From an uncultured Coriobacteriia bacterium (lineage in GTDB: Bacteria; Actinomycetota; Coriobacteriia; Coriobacteriales; QAMH01), in NCBI GenBank assembly GCA_902493755.1, contig CABURF010000093.1, positions 1 through 5,468 of the forward strand: DNA of 5,468 nt. Direction: 5' to 3'. This document shows positions 1 to 5,468 of this stretch, in pieces; position 1 is the first letter of the stretch; every line of letters starts with the position of its first letter. The notes beneath the pieces were generated by a model that saw nothing but the letters and a program-made list of their open reading frames with translations, was not told where the DNA came from and made no database searches. The position numbers and the translations under genes are program-made.

Positions 1-78
1 TACCAGATTGCCGATGAAGCGCTCTACGTCGCCAAACGCGCAGGCAAATCGCGTGCCACGCTGCGCAGGCTCGACTGA
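1..78 (+). CDS. C-terminal end of a GGDEF-domain protein (putative diguanylate cyclase), truncated by the window edge
   Basis: Frame 1 reads 25 codons and a TGA stop ending at 78. The peptide contains ADEALYVAKRAGKSR, which matches the conserved last helix of GGDEF domains (typically ADxALYxAKxxGKNR). It is followed by a short basic tail (ATLRRLD). GGDEF domains condense two GTP molecules into cyclic di-GMP, an intracellular second messenger. The GG(D/E)EF catalytic loop and any sensor domains lie upstream, outside the window, so activity, N-terminal domains and membrane topology cannot be judged. A degenerate or GTP-binding-only GGDEF domain is equally possible. The gene is convergent with the histidine kinase gene that ends at 106, so the two are not co-transcribed. 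Family assignment is fairly secure from the tail motif; enzymatic activity is not shown. Confidence 0.8.
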   Translation, partial: YQIADEALYVAKRAGKSRATLRRLD

Positions 79-90
79 GGGGCGACCCCT
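78..90. terminator. Short GC-rich hairpin between convergent genes, possible weak terminator
   Basis: A perfect 5-bp stem (AGGGG / CCCCT) with a 3-nt CGA loop begins at the last base of the GGDEF stop codon. It occupies about half of the 27-nt gap between the two convergent genes. No T-run follows on either strand, so it is not a canonical intrinsic terminator. Its position is the main reason to list it. Confidence 0.25.
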
Positions 91-105
91 ACCAACGCAT
101 GACAA

Positions 106-1515
106 CTAGCGATCCGAAGGCTCCAGAGGCAAGCGCAGGGTAAAGGTGCTTCCCTCGCCCAGAACGCTCTCGACGTCTATGTCACCACCGTGATAGAGAG
201 CAGCATGCTTTACGATGGCAAGACCAAGACCCGTGCCCCCCGTCTCCTTCGAACGGCTTTTCTCGGTGCGGTAGAAACGCTCGAAAATCTTCTCGCGATC
301 CTGCTCCGAAATACCGATACCGTCATCGCTTACGCGCACGGCAAGACACGGCTTCCCGGACATCTCGTCAATCTCCACGCACACACCGACTGCGCCCCCA
401 TCATCCGAATAGCGGACGCCGTTTTCCACGAGATTCGAAACCGCCTGTTCGAGAAGCGCCTCGTTGCCCAAGGTATGCAAATCGACACCAAAAAAATCGA
501 GGTCAATGCCACGCTCTCGTGCAAGGGGACGCAAGCGCTCGCACGTACGCTGCACGAGCTCGAGCATATCGACGGGAACCCGTTCGGCACTTGCAAACGA
601 TGACTCGTCAAGACGCGAAAGCGTGAGGACGTCGTTTATGAGCGCTCGAAGGCGCTGCGATTCGAGGTAGATACGTCGCCCAAATTCCCCCACGTCATCG
701 GGATCGACCAATCCACTGGCTATCATCTCGGCCGACCCGGAAATAACCTGCAATGGCGTCTTCATCTCGTGCGAAACGTTCGCGGAAAACTCGCGGCGCA
801 GACCATCTGCCTCCTTTAGCTCCTCGTTCTGCCGTCTAAGCTGCTCCTTTTGCTCATCGATGCGCAACAGGAGCGGACGCATCTCCTCATAGGCATCCCC
901 GGAAAGAGGATCGTGCACGTCGAGCTCATCGAGCGGACGCATGATACGCGAAGTGAGGAAACGCGAGAGCATGATGACGAGAACGACGGCAATGGCGAGC
1001 ATGACCCCGACGGGCAGGGACATCGATCCGAGAAATGCCGGCAGAGAGAGGCGCTCCTCGCTCACGCGCACGAAGTAGCCATCGGAGAGACGCTCTGCGA
1101 CATACACGGTGTCCCTGTTCAGGGTATCCGAATGGCGCACCAGCACTCCCTCGCCGGCATGCTCGGCAGCAAGCATCTCCGGACGCTCGAAGTGGTTTTC
1201 GAGAGCACCGTTCTTGACCGCAGTGTCGAAGATGACATCACCAACAGGGTCGATGAGCGTAAATCGCTCGGGACCGGCAAACTGCTGCTCGAGCACTTCG
1301 ACGCGCGCATCGGCAGGGTACCCCTCGAGTACCTGAGCGCACGATCGTGCCTGCTCGACGAGCAGGTCTTCCGAACGCTCCTCCTCGGAAAAATACGCAA
1401 CCGTCACCAGGGCAATAGCCGTCGCAAGGATGGCGACGAGCGTGAAGACAAGCACCGTCACCAGAATGCTTCGCGAAAGGCTGCGCGCGCGATGCGCGGA
1501 AACGGCATCGCTCAT
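106..1515 (-). CDS. phoR: PhoR-like membrane sensor histidine kinase
   Basis: This 469-residue protein is a classical two-component sensor kinase that would autophosphorylate and pass phosphate to the regulator encoded just upstream. A hydrophobic segment at about 17-41 and another at about 162-185 bracket an extracytoplasmic sensor of about 120 residues. That sensor contains FTLIDPVGDVIFDT, a strand-turn-strand typical of PhoR/WalK-type Cache/PAS-like sensors. A short HAMP-like stretch (IMRPLDEL, from 191) and a charged coiled coil (about 212-240) lead to the H box NVSHEMKTPL, with phospho-acceptor His249. The ATP-binding domain has an N box (Asn361, Asn365), a G1 box (DDGIGI, 397-402), an F box (FERFYR, 411-416) and a G2 box (GGTGLGLAI, 426-434), so all catalytic boxes are intact. 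I see no separate cytoplasmic PAS domain, unlike E. coli PhoR. The ATG overlaps the regulator stop as ATGA, and GAGGG lies 6 nt upstream (1522-1526), indicating translational coupling. The phosphate role is inferred from the operon; the kinase family is certain. Confidence 0.9.
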   Translation of the reverse strand: MSDAVSAHRARSLSRSILVTVLVFTLVAILATAIALVTVAYFSEEERSEDLLVEQARSCAQVLEGYPADARVEVLEQQFAGPERFTLIDPVGDVIFDTAVKNGALENHFERPEMLAAEHAGEGVLVRHSDTLNRDTVYVAERLSDGYFVRVSEERLSLPAFLGSMSLPVGVMLAIAVVLVIMLSRFLTSRIMRPLDELDVHDPLSGDAYEEMRPLLLRIDEQKEQLRRQNEELKEADGLRREFSANVSHEMKTPLQVISGSAEMIASGLVDPDDVGEFGRRIYLESQRLRALINDVLTLSRLDESSFASAERVPVDMLELVQRTCERLRPLARERGIDLDFFGVDLHTLGNEALLEQAVSNLVENGVRYSDDGGAVGVCVEIDEMSGKPCLAVRVSDDGIGISEQDREKIFERFYRTEKSRSKETGGTGLGLAIVKHAALYHGGDIDVESVLGEGSTFTLRLPLEPSDR

Positions 1516-2237
1516 GCTTCGCCCTCGAGACGCAAGCGGTAACCGATCCCACGAACGGTCTCCAGAATGGAACTCAATCCAGCTTGGGCCTGGTCGAGCT
1601 TCTGACGCAGCGTCTGCATGTGGACGTCAACGGTGCGCGTCGCACCGACGAACTCAGAGCCCCACACCTCTTCGAAGAGCTGCGCGCGCGAGAGCGCATG
1701 GCCCGGATTCTCCATGAGCACCTTGAGGAGCTCGAACTCCTTGAACGTAAGGTCAACAGGGCTTCCTCCCACCTCGACCCGACGAGCATGGGGATCGAGC
1801 ACGACGGAATCGCAGACGAGGTTCCCCTCCCGCACGGATACGGACGCACGTCGGGCGCGTCGCAAGAGCGCGTTCGAGCGCGAGATGAGCTCCATCATCG
1901 AGAATGGCTTCGCGAGGTAATCATCGGCACCAGCGTCAAGCCCGCTGATCGTGTCGAATTCGGTGCCCTTGGCCGTGAGCATGATCACGGGAACATCGCA
2001 AAGACGCGTATCGGCGCGTAGTTGAGCGAGTATGCCCAGGCCATCGGTACCCGGCAGCATGATGTCGAGGAGCACGAGGGCTGGAACGTCATCAGCGCAT
2101 GCCGTGAAAAACGCATCGGCATCGGGAAAGCCTCTTCCCTCGAATCCGGCTTGGCGAAGCGCATAGAGCGTGAGATCGCGAATGTTCTCGTCGTCTTCGA
2201 CGTAGAAGACGAGTGCGGCGGGCTCCAGTGTTGTCAT
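1512..2237 (-). CDS. phoB: OmpR/PhoB-family response regulator
   Basis: This 241-residue DNA-binding regulator has a receiver domain (about 8-125) and a winged-helix effector domain (about 138-237). The receiver shows the acidic pocket Glu14-Asp15-Asp16, the phospho-acceptor Asp58 in LLDIMLPG, the switch Thr88 in MLTAK, and Lys110 in AKPFS. The winged helix shows LTFKEFELLKVL (163-174), the recognition-helix region ATRTVDVHMQTLRQKL (199-214) and the wing RGIGYRL (229-235), all diagnostic of the OmpR/PhoB class. I chose the ATG at 2237 because GAAGGGA sits 6 nt upstream (2244-2250). An in-frame ATG at 2264 would add nine residues before the receiver fold but has only a GAGG about 13 nt away. 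The gene lies between a Na+/phosphate transporter gene and a PhoR-like kinase gene, and a PHO-box-like array lies upstream of the operon. This supports a PhoB/PhoP role. Other OmpR-type regulators (RegX3, ResD, WalR) share these motifs, so the symbol rests on context. Confidence 0.88.
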   Translation of the reverse strand: MTTLEPAALVFYVEDDENIRDLTLYALRQAGFEGRGFPDADAFFTACADDVPALVLLDIMLPGTDGLGILAQLRADTRLCDVPVIMLTAKGTEFDTISGLDAGADDYLAKPFSMMELISRSNALLRRARRASVSVREGNLVCDSVVLDPHARRVEVGGSPVDLTFKEFELLKVLMENPGHALSRAQLFEEVWGSEFVGATRTVDVHMQTLRQKLDQAQAGLSSILETVRGIGYRLRLEGEA

Positions 2238-2243
2238 ACGTAT

Positions 2244-2250
2244 TCCCTTC
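2244..2250 (-). promoter_or_regulatory. Ribosome binding site that sets the response-regulator start
   Basis: GAAGGGA on the minus strand lies 6 nt before the ATG at 2237. It favours that start over the in-frame ATG at 2264. The 49-nt gap to the transporter stop holds no convincing promoter or terminator, so read-through from the transporter is expected. Confidence 0.7.
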
Positions 2251-2286
2251 GCGCCATCAAACACAAGTCATTCTACCTCAGTGCGT

Positions 2287-3333
2287 TCACGCCACGAAGC
2301 ATTCTCCGGAACCCAAGGACCCTGACGAGGCAGCGATATCATGCGAACGCACTGGACGCTCGGGCAATATCAGCATGACGAGCTTCATCATGAGCGAGAT
2401 GAGCGGAAGCCAGATGAGCGTCATCACGACGTTAAAGCAGGTGTGTGCGTTGGCGATCTGTCGCGCGATAATCTCAATCCCCTCGCCTGCAGGCGGAATG
2501 GCCGCCACAACGCTAGCAAAGGGACCAGTCAGCCCAACAAAGAGCAAGCAGCCCGACAGGTTGAAGATGCAATGCGCCAAAGCGACGCGCTTGGCGTCCC
2601 GCGATTGGCCGATGGAGGCAAGAAGCGCCGTGATAGTCGTCCCCAGATTATCCCCAAGCAAAATGGGAATGGCGCCCTCGAGACCGAGGACACTCGCTCC
2701 GTCGACACCGGGCTGGGCTGCGAAGTTCTGCAATACGGCAATGGTCGCACTTGAACTCTGCACGACGAGCGTCATCACCGTACCTACGAGGACGCCAAGA
2801 ACAGGCACACCCGCGACCTGGGCAATCATCTCCGTGAAAACGGGGCTTTCGGCCAGAGGCTTCATGACCGACCCCATGGTCTCTATGCCGACAAAGAGCA
2901 GGCCAAAGCCGAATATCGCCCGTCCCGACAGCTTCATGCGTTCGCCTCTGGCAAGCGTCATAACGAGAAAACCAACCGCAACGAACAGCAATATGTAATC
3001 CGAGAGCTTGAACGCGATGATCTGAGCCGTGATGGTTGTTCCGATGTTCGCACCCATGACGATGGGAATTGCCTGGCGAAGGCTCATGAGCCTCGCGCTC
3101 ACGAATCCAATGACCATGACCGTCGTGGCACTCGAGCTCTGCAGCACGGCAGTGGCAAACGCACCGGCCAGGACGCCCATGACCGGATTCTTCGTCACGG
3201 CGGCAAGGATGGAGCGCATCCTCTCGCCTGCTGCTTCCTGCAAGCTGCCACTCATCGTGTTCATGCCGTACAGGAATATCGCCAGGCCTCCCGCAAGACC
3301 CAAGACAATCTTCATGACCTCGTTGACGTCCAC
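2287..3333 (-). CDS. Na+/phosphate cotransporter family protein (PNaS/NptA-YjbB type, without PhoU domain)
   Basis: This 348-residue inner-membrane protein would import inorganic phosphate with sodium, though some family members (E. coli YjbB) are reported to export phosphate. The family's internal duplication is clear. QSSSATT (65-71) is echoed by QSSSATI (192-198), GANIGTT (94-100) by GDNLGTT (227-233), and AHCIFN (253-258) by AHTCFN (296-301). The QSSS motifs are the signature of substrate and sodium binding. Multiple hydrophobic segments span most of the chain, from GLAGGLAIFLYGMNTMSGSL near the N-terminus to about residue 323. Many bacterial members continue for about 200 residues with a cytoplasmic PhoU-like domain; this one ends soon after the last membrane segment with a short Ser/Gly-rich tail. 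I chose the GTG at 3333 because GAGAGGA (3339-3345) lies 5 nt upstream. A TTG at 3363 has no ribosome site, and the ATG at 3315 has one too close. It is first in a transporter-regulator-kinase operon, below a PHO-box-like array. Confidence 0.88.
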   Translation of the reverse strand: MDVNEVMKIVLGLAGGLAIFLYGMNTMSGSLQEAAGERMRSILAAVTKNPVMGVLAGAFATAVLQSSSATTVMVIGFVSARLMSLRQAIPIVMGANIGTTITAQIIAFKLSDYILLFVAVGFLVMTLARGERMKLSGRAIFGFGLLFVGIETMGSVMKPLAESPVFTEMIAQVAGVPVLGVLVGTVMTLVVQSSSATIAVLQNFAAQPGVDGASVLGLEGAIPILLGDNLGTTITALLASIGQSRDAKRVALAHCIFNLSGCLLFVGLTGPFASVVAAIPPAGEGIEIIARQIANAHTCFNVVMTLIWLPLISLMMKLVMLILPERPVRSHDIAASSGSLGSGECFVA

Positions 3334-3338
3334 CTTCG

Positions 3339-3345
3339 TCCTCTC
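3339..3345 (-). promoter_or_regulatory. Ribosome binding site supporting a GTG start for the transporter
   Basis: GAGAGGA on the minus strand is spaced 5 nt from the GTG at 3333. The longer reading frame (TTG at 3363) is preceded by a pyrimidine-rich stretch and has no Shine-Dalgarno match. Confidence 0.65.
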
Positions 3346-3368
3346 TTCTAATACTTCATGCAAAGAGA

Positions 3369-3374
3369 AGTCTA
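3369..3374 (-). promoter_or_regulatory. Candidate -10 element for the phosphate operon
   Basis: TAGACT on the minus strand matches TATAAT at four of six positions. It sits 9 bp downstream of the fourth PHO-box-like heptamer. That geometry fits PhoB-activated promoters, where the activator site takes the place of a good -35. The match is weak and other positions are possible. Confidence 0.3.
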
Positions 3375-3423
3375 CGGAGGCAATGTACGGGCGGCGTAAG
3401 GGAAAGGTAAAGTCTCTGTAAAG
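3373..3423 (-). promoter_or_regulatory. PHO-box-like operator: tandem heptamers with exact 11-bp period
   Basis: Reading the minus strand toward the transporter, heptamers recur every 11 bp: CTTTACA (3417-3423), CTTTACC (3406-3412), CCTTACG (3395-3401) and CCGTACA (3384-3390). A fifth, degenerate unit is CTCCGTA (3373-3379). The first four share a C-rich start and a TAC core. Direct repeats with one-helical-turn spacing are the hallmark of PhoB/PhoP sites; the actinobacterial PhoP unit in Streptomyces is close to GTTCACC, and CTTTACC matches it at five of seven positions. The array starts about 50 bp upstream of the transporter start codon, where an activator would contact RNA polymerase. Repeat and spacing are seen directly; binding by the regulator encoded in this operon is inference. 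Confidence 0.7.
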
Positions 3424-3490
3424 TCATCACTTCCCCATGACGAGCGAATGGAAACAATTACTTGGATATGTCTCCCGGGTAAAAAGGATG

Positions 3491-3504
3491 TTCGCTTGTG
3501 CGAA
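3491..3504. repeat. Short perfect inverted repeat upstream of the kinase promoter
   Basis: TTCGC-TTGT-GCGAA has 5-bp perfect arms around a 4-nt loop and ends 6 bp before the candidate -35. Its position would suit a dimeric regulator site. It is short enough to occur by chance. Confidence 0.3.
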
Positions 3505-3510
3505 AAGCTC

Positions 3511-3539
3511 TCGACCATGACGGCTGGATGAAGGATAAT
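3511..3539 (+). promoter_or_regulatory. Candidate sigma70-type promoter of the divergent sensor kinase
   Basis: TCGACC (3511-3516, four of six to TTGACA) and GATAAT (3534-3539, five of six to TATAAT) are separated by an ideal 17 bp. Transcription would start near 3546 and give a leader of about 38 nt. The only purine-rich ribosome-site candidate in the leader is GGAAGG (3564-3569), 14 nt before the ATG, which is longer than usual. Confidence 0.45.
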
Positions 3540-3583
3540 ATCTAGAATGGTACCCCACCACCTGGAAGGCTGGGTCACAGCAT

Positions 3584-5468
3584 ATGAAGAGCATCGATAA
3601 GTCACTCAATATCAGGCGTAACAGGATCCTTGCCGCATGCGCGGCAATCGTCATCGTTATCGCCGCGCTCCTGATATTCATGAACGTCAACACGGAGCGC
3701 ATTACGTCGCAGAACGCCGATTACCTCGAGGGCACCACCGAACAGACCTCGCGACGCGTCAACGACTTGCTCAACAACGGCCTGGCTACGGTCGAGACGG
3801 CGGCTAAGGTGTACGGGCAAACCCTGACCAGCCCCAGCGTCGACGCGGATACGGCAGTCCAGATGATCGACTCGACCCAGTTCAACTATACCTTCCTCAT
3901 CACCGCCGATGGTGTAGCCCATAATATCGACGGACGCACCGAAGAAGTGAAGGACAAGGAATATTACGTCAAGGGCATGCAGGGCCAAAGCGGCATTTGT
4001 GCCGTCGAGAACGCTGCCTTCAACGAACATCGCATCATCGCGTTCTATGCCCCCATCCTCTATCAAGGGATGCCAGTCGCTGTCTTTGCCTGCGTCTACA
4101 ACGAGGAGACGATGGCACAGTACATGAGCACGAGCTTCTTTGGTGTCCAAACTGCGACGTATCTTTGCGACCGCGATGGCAATGTCCTGGCAAAGTCAAG
4201 CGTAAACGACGAAATCGACTACTCGGTGCTTGGCTCGAAGCTGAGCGACTCACTCAAGGACATCACCCCCGAGGAGCTCGCACAGTCCCTTGCCCTGAGT
4301 TCTTCGTTCAATTTCAGCTACAACGCCTCATCCGGCGAGGGTAGCGTATATGTCGCCCAGCTCACTTCTTCGGACTGGATGATCCTGCGCATCTTCCCCG
4401 AATCCGTCACGGCAAAGATGGTGTCTTCGGCCAACGCGGCAGGCGTCATCCTCGTCGCGGGCGTAGTTGTCGCCTGCCTGCTTTTCATCATCGTGCTCGT
4501 GTTTCAATCACGCAAACAGAAGGATCGCCTGTTGCTCGAACGGCAGGAAGCAACACGTATTATCGATGCCTCCACGAACCTGTTCAGTCGTCTGCTTGCA
4601 ATCGACCTCGTAAATGACAGCTACGAATATCTCAAACGCGAGGGATTGGACGACGCCCTTCCTACGGACGGAAAATTCAGTGACCTGCGCGAATACTGGA
4701 GGCGCATGGCCAACGACAACGATATCGAACGCCTCTGTGAGCTAAATGATATCGAAACGTTGCGCGAGCATCTCCTGCCCGGCGTTCCCTACCTCCAGTG
4801 CGAATATCGTGTCGCATATGATGACGAGGAACATTGGCTGCAAGTCTCCACGCTCTGCATCGCCCGTGATGCACATGCGCTTCCCACTGACGTGCTTGTT
4901 ACCATTCAGGATGTCACAGAGCAAAAGGCAGCCGAGTTCGCATCACGTCAGGCACTCGAGGATGCATTCCAAGCCGCCGAACACGCTTCGCAGGCCAAGA
5001 GCGACTTCCTCAACTCCATGAGTCATGATATCCGCACGCCCATGAACTCCATCATGGGCCTCACGGCCATCGCAAGCATGCATGCCGATGACCCCGAGCG
5101 CGTGAGCGAATGCCTCACCAACATCTCTTCGGCAAGCCATCACCTACTCGGCCTCATCAACGAGGTCCTCGACATGGCAAAGATCGAATCGGGGTCGATT
5201 GGTCTCACGGACGAGGAGTTCGAACTTTCCGACTCCATCGAGAAGCTTCTAGCCATCGTGAACCCCCAGATCGTCGCCAAAAATCTCGACTTGCGCGTCG
5301 ATGTCGTCGACATCAAGCACGAGCACGTCATCGGTGATCTCACGCGCCTGCAGCAGGTCTTCGTGAACATTATGGGCAATGCGATCAAGTTCACGCCCGA
5401 GGGCGGCAGCATCTATATGCGCATCTCCGAACTACCAAGCCGCGTTCACGATAGCGGCTGCTACGAGT
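3584..5468 (+). CDS. Membrane sensor histidine kinase with Cache-like periplasmic domain, 3' end beyond window
   Basis: The first 628 codons are visible and the frame is open to the window edge. A basic N-terminus is followed by a membrane segment (about 16-34). A large extracytoplasmic region (about 35-283) has dCache-like features: a long first helix, FLITADGVAHNIDGR (104-118), KEYYVKGMQG (125-134), and a second module beginning ATYLCDRDGNVLAKS (191-205). A second membrane segment (about 286-307) follows. Next comes a PAS-like segment (about 325-447) ending in VTIQDVTEQKAAE, then a coiled coil and HisKA with SMSHDIRTPMNSIMG, phospho-acceptor His481. The HATPase N box is present (NIMGNAIKFTPEGG, Asn595 and Asn599); the G boxes lie outside. 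This HisKA style (SHDIRTPMN, LDMAKIESG) is common in hybrid kinases with C-terminal receiver domains, but none is visible here. dCache domains usually bind small ligands such as amino acids or carboxylates; the ligand is unknown. The ATG at 3584 is the only candidate start, since codons back to the in-frame stop at 3536 include no ATG, GTG or TTG. Confidence 0.88.
   Translation, partial: MKSIDKSLNIRRNRILAACAAIVIVIAALLIFMNVNTERITSQNADYLEGTTEQTSRRVNDLLNNGLATVETAAKVYGQTLTSPSVDADTAVQMIDSTQFNYTFLITADGVAHNIDGRTEEVKDKEYYVKGMQGQSGICAVENAAFNEHRIIAFYAPILYQGMPVAVFACVYNEETMAQYMSTSFFGVQTATYLCDRDGNVLAKSSVNDEIDYSVLGSKLSDSLKDITPEELAQSLALSSSFNFSYNASSGEGSVYVAQLTSSDWMILRIFPESVTAKMVSSANAAGVILVAGVVVACLLFIIVLVFQSRKQKDRLLLERQEATRIIDASTNLFSRLLAIDLVNDSYEYLKREGLDDALPTDGKFSDLREYWRRMANDNDIERLCELNDIETLREHLLPGVPYLQCEYRVAYDDEEHWLQVSTLCIARDAHALPTDVLVTIQDVTEQKAAEFASRQALEDAFQAAEHASQAKSDFLNSMSHDIRTPMNSIMGLTAIASMHADDPERVSECLTNISSASHHLLGLINEVLDMAKIESGSIGLTDEEFELSDSIEKLLAIVNPQIVAKNLDLRVDVVDIKHEHVIGDLTRLQQVFVNIMGNAIKFTPEGGSIYMRISELPSRVHDSGCYE

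Larger units (their letters stand above)
3334..3583. other. Divergent intergenic regulatory region
   Basis: These 250 bp separate the minus-strand phosphate operon from the plus-strand sensor kinase gene. They hold the PHO-box-like array near the operon side, a sigma70-like promoter near the kinase side, and two short inverted repeats between them (3423-3441 and 3491-3504). The stretch is visibly more A/T-rich than the flanking genes. I see no credible coding frame or RNA gene in it. Short minus-strand frames that cross it have no family-like sequence. Confidence 0.7.

Noticed and set aside
850..1542. Long plus-strand open frame (230 aa) opposite the sensor kinase
   Set aside because: It is antisense to a kinase with all catalytic boxes intact. 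Its translation is rich in His, Arg and Glu without any family-like pattern, as expected of a shadow frame in GC-rich DNA.
2238..2264. Upstream ATG at 2264 as the response-regulator start
   Set aside because: It has only a distant GAGG, and the extra nine residues precede the receiver fold without adding to it. The ATG at 2237 has a well-spaced GAAGGGA.
2213..2998. Plus-strand open frame (261 aa) opposite the transporter
   Set aside because: It is antisense to the clear Na+/phosphate transporter, is rich in Ser, Thr, Pro and Met, has no recognisable domain and no credible ribosome site.
3348..3353. TATTAG on the minus strand as a -10 for the transporter
   Set aside because: It lies directly beside the ribosome binding site at 3339-3345, so transcription would start inside that site. 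TAGACT at 3369-3374 is better placed relative to the heptamer array.
3491..3504. LexA/SOS-box reading of the TTCGC-N4-GCGAA inverted repeat
   Set aside because: The Gram-positive SOS box is CGAAC-N4-GTTCG; the arms here do not match it and no damage-response gene is nearby.
3372..3702. Short minus-strand frames (77 and 91 aa) across the intergenic region
   Set aside because: They overlap the promoter candidates and the start of the plus-strand kinase, and have no family resemblance or convincing ribosome site.
3602..4150. Minus-strand open frame (182 aa) opposite the Cache sensor region
   Set aside because: The plus-strand frame gives a coherent membrane sensor that continues into HisKA. 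The minus-strand product looks like a reverse reading of it, with no motif of its own.

Overview
The window suggests a bacterium of moderately high GC. Codon third positions are mostly G or C, and the genes are closely packed. The gene complement fits the actinobacterial class Coriobacteriia (gut relatives of Slackia, Olsenella, Collinsella): a PhoB/PhoR-type pair with a Na+/phosphate transporter, a large Cache-type membrane histidine kinase, and a GGDEF protein. In addition, the Pho-box-like repeat resembles the 11-bp-period heptamers recognised by actinobacterial PhoP. This lineage call is inference from style and content only.

Layout. Positions 1-78 hold the last 25 codons and stop of a plus-strand GGDEF (diguanylate cyclase) gene. 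It converges, across a 27-nt gap, on a minus-strand set of three genes. In transcription order these are a Na+/phosphate cotransporter (3333 to 2287), an OmpR/PhoB-family response regulator (2237 to 1512) and a PhoR-like sensor histidine kinase (1515 to 106). Regulator and kinase overlap by four bases (ATGA), and transporter and regulator are 49 nt apart, so the three look like one operon. A 250-bp intergenic region (3334-3583) separates this operon from a divergent plus-strand gene starting at 3584. That gene encodes a large membrane histidine kinase (periplasmic Cache-like sensor, PAS-like segment, HisKA, start of HATPase) that runs off the right edge.

How the genes fit together. The divergent region carries at least four heptamers spaced exactly 11 bp apart (3384-3423) and oriented toward the transporter. 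They look like a PHO box, so the regulator encoded in the operon plausibly activates its own transcription together with the phosphate importer: sensor, regulator and effector in one self-regulated unit. The divergent kinase has its own sigma70-like promoter candidate (3511-3539), and nothing in the sequence ties it to phosphate.

No stretch longer than 300 bp lacks a gene. I see no tRNA, rRNA, CRISPR array, insertion sequence or clearly novel system. The most informative item is the tandem Pho-box-like array and the compact operon below it.
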